The translations under genes were made by a program, and so were the position numbers. Of a stretch of 64,000 bases of DNA, positions 17,368 through 24,817 are shown in pieces; within the stretch, counting starts at the first letter, position 1, and each line of letters begins with the position of its first letter. Under the pieces are notes generated by a model. It was not told the DNA's origin. It saw nothing but the letters and a program-made list of their open reading frames with translations, and did no database searches. Source of the DNA: Anaerolineae bacterium (GTDB lineage: Bacteria > Chloroflexota > Anaerolineae > Aggregatilineales > Aggregatilineaceae); the NCBI GenBank assembly GCA_027494015.1, contig JAOSJP010000001.1:310001-374000 (forward strand), in the 5' to 3' direction.

Positions 17368-19228
17368 ATGTCTCTCACCGCTCGCCTGCTCACACGACGC
17401 CTGTCTCCGCTGGCCGGATGCGCGATGGGAGGACTGATCGCGCTGCTGGCCATCTGTGCCGCGCTGCCGATGCATAGGGCGGCGGCGCAGGATGGCACAC
17501 TCCCCGCCACAACCACCGAGACTTCCGCCCCCACTGCGACCTGGACGCCCACCGCGATCCCGCCGGCGACGCCGACCTCTGCCGCGCCAACGCTCGTCCC
17601 CCCGACGCCGCTGCCCACGCTGACGGCCACGCCGTTCACGCCGCCGACGGAGTCCGGGCTGGCGGTCATTCAGCGCGACCGCGTGCTGCGGGTGGGCACC
17701 TATTTCAACGCCTACCCGTTCGCCTGGCTCAACGAGCAGGGCGAGGTCAGCGGCTATGAGATCGAGATTCTGGCGGCGATTGGCATCGAGCTGGGGATCG
17801 ATCTGGAGTTCGTCCAGGTGACGCGGCACAATGCGCTCGACATGCTGCTCAGCGGCCAGGTGGATGTGCTGGTCGGCCAGCAGATACACACCCGCGACCG
17901 CGAGAGCCTGGTGGACTTCACCCACCCGTACTACGCCAACGCCGAGCGCATGGTGGTGCTGACGGAAGCGCCTTATGCTGCGCTGCGCGACCTGGCCGGG
18001 CAGCCCGTCGCCGTCGAGGTCGGCAGCCGCAGCGAGCGCGCTCTGCGCACCTGGAGCGAGCGCAGCGGCGTGAGCTTCGATGTGCGCCCGTTTCTCACCG
18101 AGAGCGCGGCGCTCGACGCGCTGGCAAGCGGCGAGGTGCAGGGCATGGTGGGCGTGCTGGACAGCCTGCGCCGGGCGGGCCGGCAAGGGATGCGCCTGAT
18201 TGGCGAGCCGGTGCTGGACGAGTACTACGCGATGACCATCCGCCGCTGGGATGTGAACCTGCGCGATGTGCTCAACCGCTCGCTGCAACGGCTGAAGGCC
18301 AGCGGGCGTCTGGAAGAAATCTACAGCGCGTGGTTCGCCGGCGATGGCGCGAGCTTCGACCTGCTCGTGCCCGTCTACGAGCGGCTGTATGAAGACCAGC
18401 GGGCGCTGGCGGACTTCCCGACCGACGCCCCGGTTCCTGACCGTTCGGTGGCCGAGCGCCTCAGCAGCGGCCAGCCGCTGCGCGTGGCGGGCGTGGTGCC
18501 CGTCGGGCAGGATGCGCCCGCCCTGATCGCCACCATCAACGACCTGAATCGCGCCCTGGTGGAGGAGATGGCCCGCCGCTGGAATGCGCAGATCGAATAC
18601 CTGCCCGACTCGGCGCAGGGTGCGGCGGCGCTTGTCGCCGGGGGGGCAGGCCGATCTGGCAGTGGGCGCCAGCCCGGCCTGGGATGCCACGCTGCGCGTC
18701 GAGTACTCGCTGCCTTATCTGGCACACGGCGACCGGCTGATGGTCGCCCAGCCGTCCCAGATTGTCAGCGGCTTCGCCGACATGCTCGGCACCGGCTGGT
18801 GGATCGGCTACTTCGCCGACGAGCCGGCGGACGCCGACCTGATCCGCAGATTCGCCGAAATGTCCGGCGTCAGCGCCAACATCAACGAGCCGTTCGCCAT
18901 CCGGCGCGAGGACGACGCTATCTACACGCTGACCGTCGGACGGAACGTGAATGCCATCTTCGGCGATAGCCTGCGCTTGCTGGGGCTGGTGCGGGAGTCT
19001 GGTGAGACGGGCGTAAAGATTCTGCCCACCAGGTATGGCGACGATCGCCCGATCGCATTTGCCGTGCCGCACGCCGATGGGGACTTTCGCGCGCTGGTGG
19101 ATGCCACGCTGCAAGATATGGCCCTCGATGGGACGTTTCAGACTCTGTGGGCCGCCCACTTCGGGGAGGGCGATCCGCTGCCCATCCTCTTCTATGCGCC
19201 AACCAGCCCGGACCCGCCGCTTGATTAG
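17368..19228 (+). CDS. Two-domain extracellular solute-binding protein (SBP_bac_3 type), frameshift near 18643
   Basis: A signal peptide (about 1-41, ending AAAQDG) is followed by a Thr/Pro-rich linker (about 42-93). Two tandem family 3 periplasmic-binding-like domains come next (about 98-325, starting VLRVGTYFNAYPFAWLNEQG, and about 370-619). The frame breaks inside a run of seven G at 18640-18646. Removing one G joins AAALVAGG to QADLAVGASPAWDATLRVEY and gives about 619 residues. No ABC permease or ATPase gene is nearby, so import is not shown; sensing or scavenging is possible. The linker suits an exposed, surface-tethered protein. Homopolymer miscounting is the simplest reason for the break. 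Confidence 0.82.
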
Positions 19229-19260
19229 AGGCTGTGATGCACTTTTCAACCCCTATCCCC

Positions 19261-19292
19261 CGGCCCCTTTCCCCGCAAGCAGGGAAAGGGGA
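19261..19292. terminator. Hairpin after the solute-binding protein gene
   Basis: CCCCTTTCCCC and GGGAAAGGGG pair around a short AGCA-containing loop. There is no clear T tract. It lies in the gap 19229-19526, which otherwise holds a fragment of the repeat arm (GTAGGGGCGCTGCTCTGTG near 19350) and the palindrome at 19381. Confidence 0.4.
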
Positions 19293-19380
19293 GCAACCCG
19301 TCCCTCCCGGCCAGCGATACGGTTGGCGGACCAAGCACGCGCTGGCTTCGTAGGGGCGCTGCTCTGTGTCACCCACATGT

Positions 19381-19410
19381 GTAGGGGCGGGTTTGCAAAC
19401 CCGCCCCTAC
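19381..19410. repeat. 30-bp perfect palindrome (GTAGGGG/CCCCTAC family)
   Basis: Arms GTAGGGGCGGGTTTG and CAAACCCGCCCCTAC are exactly complementary; the same 30 bases recur at 50057-50086. Confidence 0.9.
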
Positions 19411-19526
19411 GCGGACATTTCGCCAACAGTACCGCCAGCGGGGAGGGGCTACAGGATGGGGTCAGGTTGCTACCCATGCGCCGTGCCTTACACGCTACGC
19501 CGGGCGTGCGAAGTTCATAACACGCT

Positions 19527-20468
19527 CTAGCGGTCGCGCGTGACGACCTGCCGGGCGAGCGCCTGCAGCTCGTCGCGGGCGTCGGAGGGCGGCAGGGCCT
19601 CCAGGCTGACCAGGGCGCGCCCCACCAACTCGTGAGCTTTTGCGCGGCCTATCTCGATGGCGACCTGCGGCGACTGGCCAGAGAGCAAGGACTCCTTGAG
19701 GGGGCCTGGCGCTGTATCGGGTGTGACCTGCACCGCTGCCACAGATCGGGCGTCTGCGCCGTCGTCGCGCACAGCGGCAATGCCGCGCCCCTGCGCGAGG
19801 TCTATACCCGCATTCTTGCCCAACGTCTGGCTATCGCCCGAAAGGTCGAGCACGTCGTCAACGATCTGGAAGGCGAGGCCCAGGTTGAAGGCGTAGTCGC
19901 GCAGCGCGGCGATCCAACCACTTGGCGCGCCGGCGACGGTGGCGCCCAGTTCGGTGCAGGCGACGAACAGCGCGGCGGTCTTCTTGGAGATGATCTGATA
20001 GTAGGTCTCGCGGTCGAGCGCGCCCGCGCGGGCGGCCTGAATCTGGAGCGTCTCGCCTTCGACAAGCTCGATGGCCGCGTGCGCCAGGATCAGATTCAAC
20101 TCGGCGGAGTAGGGGGCCATGATCTCATAGGTCTTGGTGAACATGTAGTCCCCGGTCAGCAGGGCGAACGTGCTGCCCCAGCGCGAGTTGACCGTCTCGC
20201 GGCCCCGCCTCAGCGTGCCGTGATCGTTGATGTCGTCGTGGACGAGAGTCGCTGTGTGAATGATCTCGACGGCGGCGGCCAGCGGGACGACCTCGGCGAT
20301 GTTCTGGCCGCCCGCCGCCGCATGAGCGAGCAGCACCAGACGCGGGCGCAAACGCTTGCCACCGGCTGAGAGAATGTGCTGGCTCGTCTCGCTGAGCAGC
20401 GGCACCGAGCTGCGCGCGACGGACAGCAGGAGTTCTTCTACAGCCTGGAGGGACGTGTCAATGCTCAT
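19527..20468 (-). CDS. Polyprenyl diphosphate synthase (trans-isoprenyl diphosphate synthase)
   Basis: Condenses isopentenyl diphosphate units onto an allylic primer to make long-chain polyprenyl diphosphate for quinones or cell-wall carriers. The 313 residues have KRLRPRLV near the N-terminus, the first Asp-rich motif as DDIND (D78, D79, D82) followed by TLRRG, and the second as VDDVLD (D202, D203, D206) in the usual FQIVDDVLDLSGD. Ala73, five residues before the first motif, favours long-chain rather than C15 product; that is inference. The usual Lys/Thr after the second motif (GK..SDL) appears as LGKNAGIDL. It is a single gene with its own promoter. Confidence 0.9.
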   Translation of the reverse strand: MSIDTSLQAVEELLLSVARSSVPLLSETSQHILSAGGKRLRPRLVLLAHAAAGGQNIAEVVPLAAAVEIIHTATLVHDDINDHGTLRRGRETVNSRWGSTFALLTGDYMFTKTYEIMAPYSAELNLILAHAAIELVEGETLQIQAARAGALDRETYYQIISKKTAALFVACTELGATVAGAPSGWIAALRDYAFNLGLAFQIVDDVLDLSGDSQTLGKNAGIDLAQGRGIAAVRDDGADARSVAAVQVTPDTAPGPLKESLLSGQSPQVAIEIGRAKAHELVGRALVSLEALPPSDARDELQALARQVVTRDR

Positions 20469-20682
20469 GCTGCCTTGCGCTCCGAGTGTGCTGGCGTGAC
20501 AACGGCGACTGGCGGAATCTCACGCTGCGGCCTCAAGGTTACCGCAGAGCGCCCGATGCGACCTGTCGCCAAAGCGCACCTGCTGCTGGCCCCCAGCCGG
20601 CAGCCTGTGCTGGTTCTGAGGCGCGCCCATAGATAATGCCCGGCCCGCGCTCGATTTGTGTCTTTCATAACTTTCTGAACCG

Positions 20683-20712
20683 ATTATAACAGCGCCCTCA
20701 ACAGGGCGGCAA
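20683..20712 (-). promoter_or_regulatory. Putative promoter of the polyprenyl synthase gene
   Basis: On the minus strand TTGCCG (20712-20707), an 18-base spacer and a perfect TATAAT (20688-20683). The untranslated leader would be about 210 bases. A 67-codon reading frame in that leader ends in ATGA overlapping the synthase start but does not look like protein. Confidence 0.45.
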
Positions 20713-20726
20713 TGGCGGTTGTCTTA

Positions 20727-20916
20727 GGGTGCGAGCAAAGGTTGTCTGCGACTCGCTGGGTGCAGGGACACTGACCTCACCCCCAGCCTCGCTACGCCCG
20801 GCTTGCCTCCTCCCCACATTGGAGAGGGGGCAGCGAGGCCAGCGTCAGCGCCGGGCGGGGGTGAGGTAAACCCAGGGCGCAGCAGAGCAGCGCCCCTACC
20901 TGACAAGCTCACACCC
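20727..20916. repeat. Diverged full-length copy of the MITE-like element
   Basis: It starts GGGTGCGAGCAAAGGTTG, keeps the ACTCGCTGG...TGACCTCACCCCC arm and core palindrome and the GCGCAGCAGAGCAGCGCCCC arm, and ends TGACAAGCTCACACCC. Both termini are mutated, and the flanks match at only 4 of 8 positions, so this looks like an old insertion. It fills most of the gap 20469-20927. Confidence 0.85.
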
Positions 20917-20927
20917 TTACTTTGCGC

Positions 20928-21506
20928 TCAGTCGAGATCGCCGCGACTGGCCCGCTCAGCGTCCGGCTGATCCTGGACGCGCTCGATCAACGACATGAGC
21001 AGCATCTGCGCCAGACGGAAGAACTCCTGAAGCTGACTCAGGCGATCCAGGTAATACTCCGCCAGCCGGCGATCCTCCGGCTCCATGTCCGGGATCGCTT
21101 CTTGCAGGCGCTGCGCGCTGTCGTCCAGGACGTGCAGCGCCTGGTTCACATCGCGCAGCTCGCGGCTGCGCAGGATGTTGGTCAGAATCTGCCAGAAGTC
21201 ACTCTCAGCCCGGTAGAATTTGCGCCGGTCGTCCCTGATCCACACCTCGCGGACGAGGCCCATATGCTCCATCGTGCGCATCGTCGTGCTGACGCTCGCC
21301 TTGGAGATGCCCAGCCGTTCCATCAGGTCGTCCAGGCTGAGCGGTTCTGGGCTGAGCATGAGCACGCCGAACAACTGGCCCATCCCCTTGGAGAAGCCGA
21401 AATAGCCGGCAAGCCGGCCAAGCCCTTCGATGATGCTGGCGTTGACGGCCTGGAAGGTGGTGTTCAGTGGCGATTGGTCTGCTGGAGCGCTCATCGGTGT
21501 GCTCAT
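20928..21506 (-). CDS. GbsR/MarR-family transcriptional regulator
   Basis: A 192-residue DNA-binding protein. A long N-terminal helix (NASIIEGLGRLAGYFGFSKGMGQLFGVLML) leads into a MarR-like winged helix (PLSLDDLMERLGISKASVSTTMRTMEHMGLVREVW, about residues 52-92) with a wing at RDDRRKFY. This layout is the GbsR subgroup that often controls osmolyte transport. The start is the ATG at 21506 (MSTPMSAPAD); ATG 21494 is an alternative. The open frame extends far upstream only because it crosses repeats. No transport genes are adjacent, so the target is unknown. Confidence 0.85.
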   Translation of the reverse strand: MSTPMSAPADQSPLNTTFQAVNASIIEGLGRLAGYFGFSKGMGQLFGVLMLSPEPLSLDDLMERLGISKASVSTTMRTMEHMGLVREVWIRDDRRKFYRAESDFWQILTNILRSRELRDVNQALHVLDDSAQRLQEAIPDMEPEDRRLAEYYLDRLSQLQEFFRLAQMLLMSLIERVQDQPDAERASRGDLD

Positions 21507-21574
21507 CCGTGCTGATTCGGACAACCGTCGCCTGCGCGCCGAGAGGCCGTCTGAGAAGCTCCGCGCCTGCGTGT

Positions 21575-21665
21575 GCCCCCATCCCCGGCCCTTCCCCCAC
21601 GAGGGGGGAAGGGAGAGAAGCGTCCCCGCTAAGCCCCTTGTGGGGGAGGGGTTTGGGGTGGGGGA
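21575..21665. repeat. Second hairpin family, copy 2 (reverse complement of 15763-15862)
   Basis: GCCCCCATCCCCGGCCCTTC at one end, GTCCCCGCTAAGCCCC in the middle and GGGTTTGGGGTGGGGG at the other end, all matching the copy at 15763 in reverse. The bases GAGAAG just outside both copies also match, so the unit may extend about 10-20 bases further. Confidence 0.8.
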
Positions 21666-21801
21666 AAGCAACCCCTCACGTGGCCTCGGAGCCGCCGGAG
21701 TCTTGTCGCCGCGCCGGACAGATGGTAACAGGCCGGGCCGGACCTGACAAGGGCCGGGCTGACCAACCCAGGGCAATCGCAGCAAACGTGCGTGTTGTTC
21801 T

Positions 21802-21926
21802 ACCTCACCCCCAGCCTCGCTGCGCTCGGCTTGCCCCCTCTCCATCAATGGAGAGGGGGCGGCGAGGCGCGCCAGCGCCGAGCGGGGGTGAGGTAAGCCC
21901 AGGGCGCAGCAGAGCAGCGCCCCTAC
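21802..21926. repeat. Truncated MITE-like element (core plus one arm)
   Basis: Core palindrome CCTCACCCCC...GGGGGTGAGG followed by the AGGGCGCAGCAGAGCAGCGC arm; both 14-bp termini are missing. With the hairpin at 21575 and the promoter at 21973 it accounts for most of the 546-base gap 21507-22052. Confidence 0.85.
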
Positions 21927-21972
21927 GAGCAGGCGAGACCAACCGACGATTGGCCACCGCCCGCACACGGCT

Positions 21973-22001
21973 TTTACAGACGGCGGCGAAGAGGGTATAA
22001 T
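21973..22001 (+). promoter_or_regulatory. Putative promoter of the LPATG protein gene
   Basis: TTTACA (21973-21978), a 17-base spacer and a perfect TATAAT (21996-22001), about 45 bases before the gene start region. This is one of the best promoter matches in the window. Confidence 0.65.
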
Positions 22002-22052
22002 GATAGATGAGGAGCCGATCTTCACCATCTGTCTGACTGTCTGAGGGGGATC

Positions 22053-22739
22053 ATGCGCAGATTACTGGCGCTGGCAGGCGTGATGCTTCTGGCGCTGTGG
22101 CTCGCTGGGGGGACGGGCGCTTGGGCGGCGGGGAACGCGTCGTGTGCGCCTGGACAACCCATCGCTCTCCTGACCGGTGCGCTGGACCTTGTGCTGCGGG
22201 TGGACGGCGCCGCTTTCCAGGGGACGCTGACGGTCGCTGCTGAGCTGCCAGATGGCGCGCTGGGGTTGCCGGGTGAAGCGGTGACCTGGGTGATCACGCT
22301 GACCAATACCGGCGCTTCGCCAGGCATTGATCTCCTGGTGACCAATACGCTGCGCGATGAGCTGCGCGTTGATGATGCCGAGGCCGAGCACGGGGAAGTT
22401 GTCATCAGCGACCGCGCGGTGGTCTTCTCGGTGCCGGAGCTGCGTCCGGGCCAGACGGTCGCCCTGCGCGTGCACACGACGGTGCTGCGCGGCCCGGCCA
22501 ACGGCGTGCTGGTCAACCAGGTGACCCTGGCCGGGACGGGACCAGCGGGGCCGTTCACGCAGAGAGCGGTCGGCGAGGTGTTCGTGCCGACGGGCCTGCC
22601 CGCCACCGGATACCCGCCCGCCGATGACCTGCCCGGCCAGGGCGAGCCTTCGGTGCTGGCGGTTGGCACGGCGGCGCTGCTGGTCGTTGTGCTGGTGGCG
22701 GCCCTGGTGTGGTATCGCGGACGCCGTGAATTTGCATGA
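22053..22739 (+). CDS. Secreted DUF11-like protein with C-terminal LPATG-type anchor
   Basis: A 228-residue protein. Residues 1-26 are a signal peptide (LALAGVMLLALWLAGGTGAWA). Residues about 60-175 form a beta-sandwich resembling the DUF11/CARDB repeat (GEAVTWVITLTNTGASPG, NTLRDELRV, RPGQTVALRV). Residues 182-186 are LPATG, followed by a 14-residue spacer, a membrane helix (about 201-221) and the basic tail RGRREFA. This is the layout of a sortase-type cell-wall sorting signal. No sortase gene is in the window, so cleavage is not shown; a plain C-terminal membrane anchor is the alternative. Confidence 0.78.
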   Translation: MRRLLALAGVMLLALWLAGGTGAWAAGNASCAPGQPIALLTGALDLVLRVDGAAFQGTLTVAAELPDGALGLPGEAVTWVITLTNTGASPGIDLLVTNTLRDELRVDDAEAEHGEVVISDRAVVFSVPELRPGQTVALRVHTTVLRGPANGVLVNQVTLAGTGPAGPFTQRAVGEVFVPTGLPATGYPPADDLPGQGEPSVLAVGTAALLVVVLVAALVWYRGRREFA

Positions 22740-22755
22740 GCGCAGGCCAGAGGAG

Positions 22756-22790
22756 CAGCGCGCCCCTTTTTGCCGGGGCGCTGTTTGATT
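22756..22790. terminator. Hairpin between converging genes
   Basis: CAGCGCGCCCC pairs with GGGGCGCTG (two unpaired bases) around a TTTTTGCC loop and is followed by TTTGATT. It lies between the stops of the LPATG gene (22739) and the amidase gene (22808). Confidence 0.55.
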
Positions 22791-22807
22791 CTGAGCTTTG
22801 CGACGGC

Positions 22808-23632
22808 TCACGCTGAGTCCGCTACGTAGCCGCCCGTGCCCAGGGCCAGCCCTGCGGACTGGGCCAGGGCGCTCAGCGCTGCGCGCAGATGCTGGCCGGG
22901 GCAGTCGGTGTCGCTGTTGAAGTCGCCATGACCGGCCAGGTGGGTCAGCTCCAGGCGCAGGGCCAGCCAGTCCAGCAGCCGGCGACCGGTCTCAAGCTGG
23001 GCCAGGGTGGGGAGGCTCAGGCTGAAGTCGCCGAGGAAGACGACCCCGACGCTGCCGGTGTTGAAGCCCGCGACGTGCGTGCCGCGCACGTCCAGTGGAC
23101 GTCCGGCGAAGACCTGCCCGTTCTGCCCGACGCCGAAATGGTAGGCGATGTCGGCCCAGCCGCGCAGTTCCATGTGCTGCTGCTGGATGGCGCGCATGGT
23201 CGTGGGATCGTCGGTTTCGTAGAGCACAGAGTGGTGCACGACAGCCGTGCGGTACACGGCGCGCAGATCGCCCCCGTAGACGCGCCAGCCTTCGCGGTTG
23301 TCCGGGCCATAGAAGCCGCTCTCGTTCTCCGCGCTGTGATCTGGCGCGCGCGCGCCCCAGTCCCGGCGCTCCAGGACGCCTGGGCGATCAATCTGCTTGG
23401 CGTAAGCGGAGAGCGCGGCAGGGGGCTGCGTGGGGAGCGGCGTTCGTTGGGGGCTGCTGAGATGGTCAGCGACCAGGTAGCCGAGCGACGCACCCACGCA
23501 GGTCAGCGCGCCCCCGATGGCGGTCATGCCGGCCAGGCCGAGGAAGTCGCGGCGCGAGAGACGGCGGACAGGTGGGGGTGAGGGGGCATGGGCGATGGCG
23601 CTTTGCGTTCGGGTGACGATGGCGCGGATCAT
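22808..23632 (-). CDS. Tat-exported N-acetylmuramoyl-L-alanine amidase / PGRP-like protein
   Basis: Predicted to cleave the lactyl-amide bond of peptidoglycan or bind it outside the membrane. The N-terminus carries a twin-arginine signal (LSRRDFLGLAG, residues 25-35) and a hydrophobic segment to about 55. The amidase_2/PGRP domain follows (about 85-265): RRDWGARAP, zinc ligand His in AVVHHSVLYE, YHFGVGQNGQVFAGRP, GVVFLGDF, then GHGDFNSDTDCPG supplying the second His and Cys. The Cys ligand suggests a catalytic enzyme. I use the ATG at 23632 (274 residues); a TTG at 23656 extends the frame by 8 codons. It diverges from rex. Confidence 0.87.
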   Translation of the reverse strand: MIRAIVTRTQSAIAHAPSPPPVRRLSRRDFLGLAGMTAIGGALTCVGASLGYLVADHLSSPQRTPLPTQPPAALSAYAKQIDRPGVLERRDWGARAPDHSAENESGFYGPDNREGWRVYGGDLRAVYRTAVVHHSVLYETDDPTTMRAIQQQHMELRGWADIAYHFGVGQNGQVFAGRPLDVRGTHVAGFNTGSVGVVFLGDFSLSLPTLAQLETGRRLLDWLALRLELTHLAGHGDFNSDTDCPGQHLRAALSALAQSAGLALGTGGYVADSA

Positions 23633-23713
23633 AGCAGCGACAGCGGAGCGGGGCAATGAAGTTCGCGAATTTTTCTGGAGAATTATTGTTTTTATGCATG
23701 AGGCGTGCTACGA

Positions 23714-23731
23714 TTGTTATGCCATTCACAT
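23714..23731 (+). promoter_or_regulatory. Candidate Rex operator upstream of rex
   Basis: TTGTTATGCCATTCACAT matches 11 of the 14 fixed positions of the known Rex site TTGTGAA-N4-TTCACAA (5/7 left, 6/7 right). It lies 75 bases before the rex start in an unusually AT-rich stretch shared with the diverging amidase gene. This suggests autoregulation by NADH/NAD ratio. Confidence 0.5.
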
Positions 23732-23806
23732 TTTCCCCTATGTCCCTGACTATTATCGGTATGGTACGGGAGCAGAGCTACCAGCCGAGAGAGGAGCCGC
23801 TGCCGG

Positions 23807-24433
23807 ATGGGTATCAGTGCCAGCATTCCAGATATTGTCATTGGGCGGTTGCCGATTTACCTGCGCGCCCTGGGCCGCCTGATCCAGGAAGAGAAGGAAT
23901 ACACGTCCTCGCACGAATTGGGCGAGCGGCTGGGGATTAGCTCGGCGCAGATTCGCAAAGACCTGTCGCACTTCGGCGAGTTCGGCAAGCAGGGCACGGG
24001 CTACAACGTCCAGTATCTTCACGAGCAGATTCGCCACATCCTCAAGGTAGACCGCGAGTGGCTGATGGCTGTTGTCGGCGTAGGCGACCTGGGGCACGCC
24101 ATCGCGCACTATCGCGGCTTCCAGGCGCGCGGGTTCCGCGTCGCGGCGCTGCTCGACGCCGATCCGAAGCTGGTCGGCGAGCGCATCGGCAACCTGACCG
24201 TCCTGCCGATGGAACAGCTTGGCGCCGAAATCCAGCGCCTGGGCATTCGCATCGCCATGATCGCCGTGCCCGCCGCCGAAGCGCAGGCTGTGGCCGACCG
24301 GCTGATTGAGGCTGGCGTGACCGCGCTGCTGAATTACGCGCCGATCTCGCTGACAGTGCCGGCGGGCGTGCGCGTGCAGTACATTGATCCAGCGGCGCAC
24401 CTGCAACACATGACCTTCTACCTGACACCCTGA
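23807..24433 (+). CDS. rex: Redox-sensing transcriptional repressor Rex
   Basis: Represses respiratory and fermentative genes when NAD+ is high and leaves DNA when NADH binds. The 208 residues have the N-terminal winged helix ([21 protein letters not shown], then [22 protein letters not shown], both family hallmarks) and a Rossmann domain ([12 protein letters not shown], about 80-150) ending in a domain-swapped helix ([19 protein letters not shown]). The ATG has GAGAGGAG upstream. The gene stands alone. Candidate targets include its own promoter. Confidence 0.97.
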   Translation: MGISASIPDIVIGRLPIYLRALGRLIQEEKEYTSSHELGERLGISSAQIRKDLSHFGEFGKQGTGYNVQYLHEQIRHILKVDREWLMAVVGVGDLGHAIAHYRGFQARGFRVAALLDADPKLVGERIGNLTVLPMEQLGAEIQRLGIRIAMIAVPAAEAQAVADRLIEAGVTALLNYAPISLTVPAGVRVQYIDPAAHLQHMTFYLTP

Positions 24434-24478
24434 CGCGGGGCCTGCTGAGGCCGATCCGGTGGCCGGCAGTATTCAGTT

Positions 24479-24686
24479 GGGTGCGTGCAAAATCTGTCTG
24501 GTAGGGGCGCTGCTCTGCTGCGCCCTGGTTTATCTCACTCCCGCTCGGCGCTGACGCGCTCAGACACCAGACTTCCGAAGTCTTCGAGACTTCGGAAGTT
24601 GATTCCGGGGTCGAGCGCGGCGAGGCCAGAGGGTAAGGTCAATACCCCCGCGTCAGGCAAGTCGCTGACAACCTTTGCTCGCATCC
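24479..24686. repeat. MITE-like element with perfect 8-bp target duplication and a nested palindrome
   Basis: Starts GGGTGCGTGCAAAA and runs in the opposite orientation to the copy at 37396; ends CCTTTGCTCGCATCC. ATTCAGTT occurs directly on both sides (24471-24478 and 24687-24694). A 29-base palindrome (ACTTCCGAAGTCTTCG... , 24571-24599) interrupts the core, which accounts for its extra length (208 bp). It fills most of the 384-base gap between rex and proC. Confidence 0.93.
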
Positions 24687-24703
24687 ATTCAGTTTTGCCT
24701 GTG

Positions 24704-24730
24704 TTGATCGCGCCGTTCTTGCGGTAAGAT
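24704..24730 (+). promoter_or_regulatory. Possible promoter of proC
   Basis: TTGATC (24704-24709) and TAAGAT (24725-24730) with a short 15-base spacer, about 90 bases before proC. Weak. Confidence 0.3.
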
Positions 24731-24817
24731 GGTGACCCGGCGGCAGAGAGGGCGCAGGGCGGCTATGCTTTCCTTGCGCGCGGGTGTGCCCACTGGCTTG
24801 AGCGAGGACTTGACGGG

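Noticed and set aside
20465..20668. 67-codon frame in the leader of the polyprenyl synthase gene, ending in ATGA overlap
   Set aside because: The overlap is tempting as translational coupling, but the translation is Arg/Thr/Ala-rich without protein-like pattern and has no good ribosome site.
20928..22028. 366-residue version of the GbsR-like regulator
   Set aside because: The extra N-terminus is the translation of two repeat copies; the normal family length starts at 21506.
23657..23806. A riboswitch or small RNA in the AT-rich rex-amidase gap
   Set aside because: The AT-richness fits a shared promoter and a Rex-like site; I see no conserved stem set or terminator.
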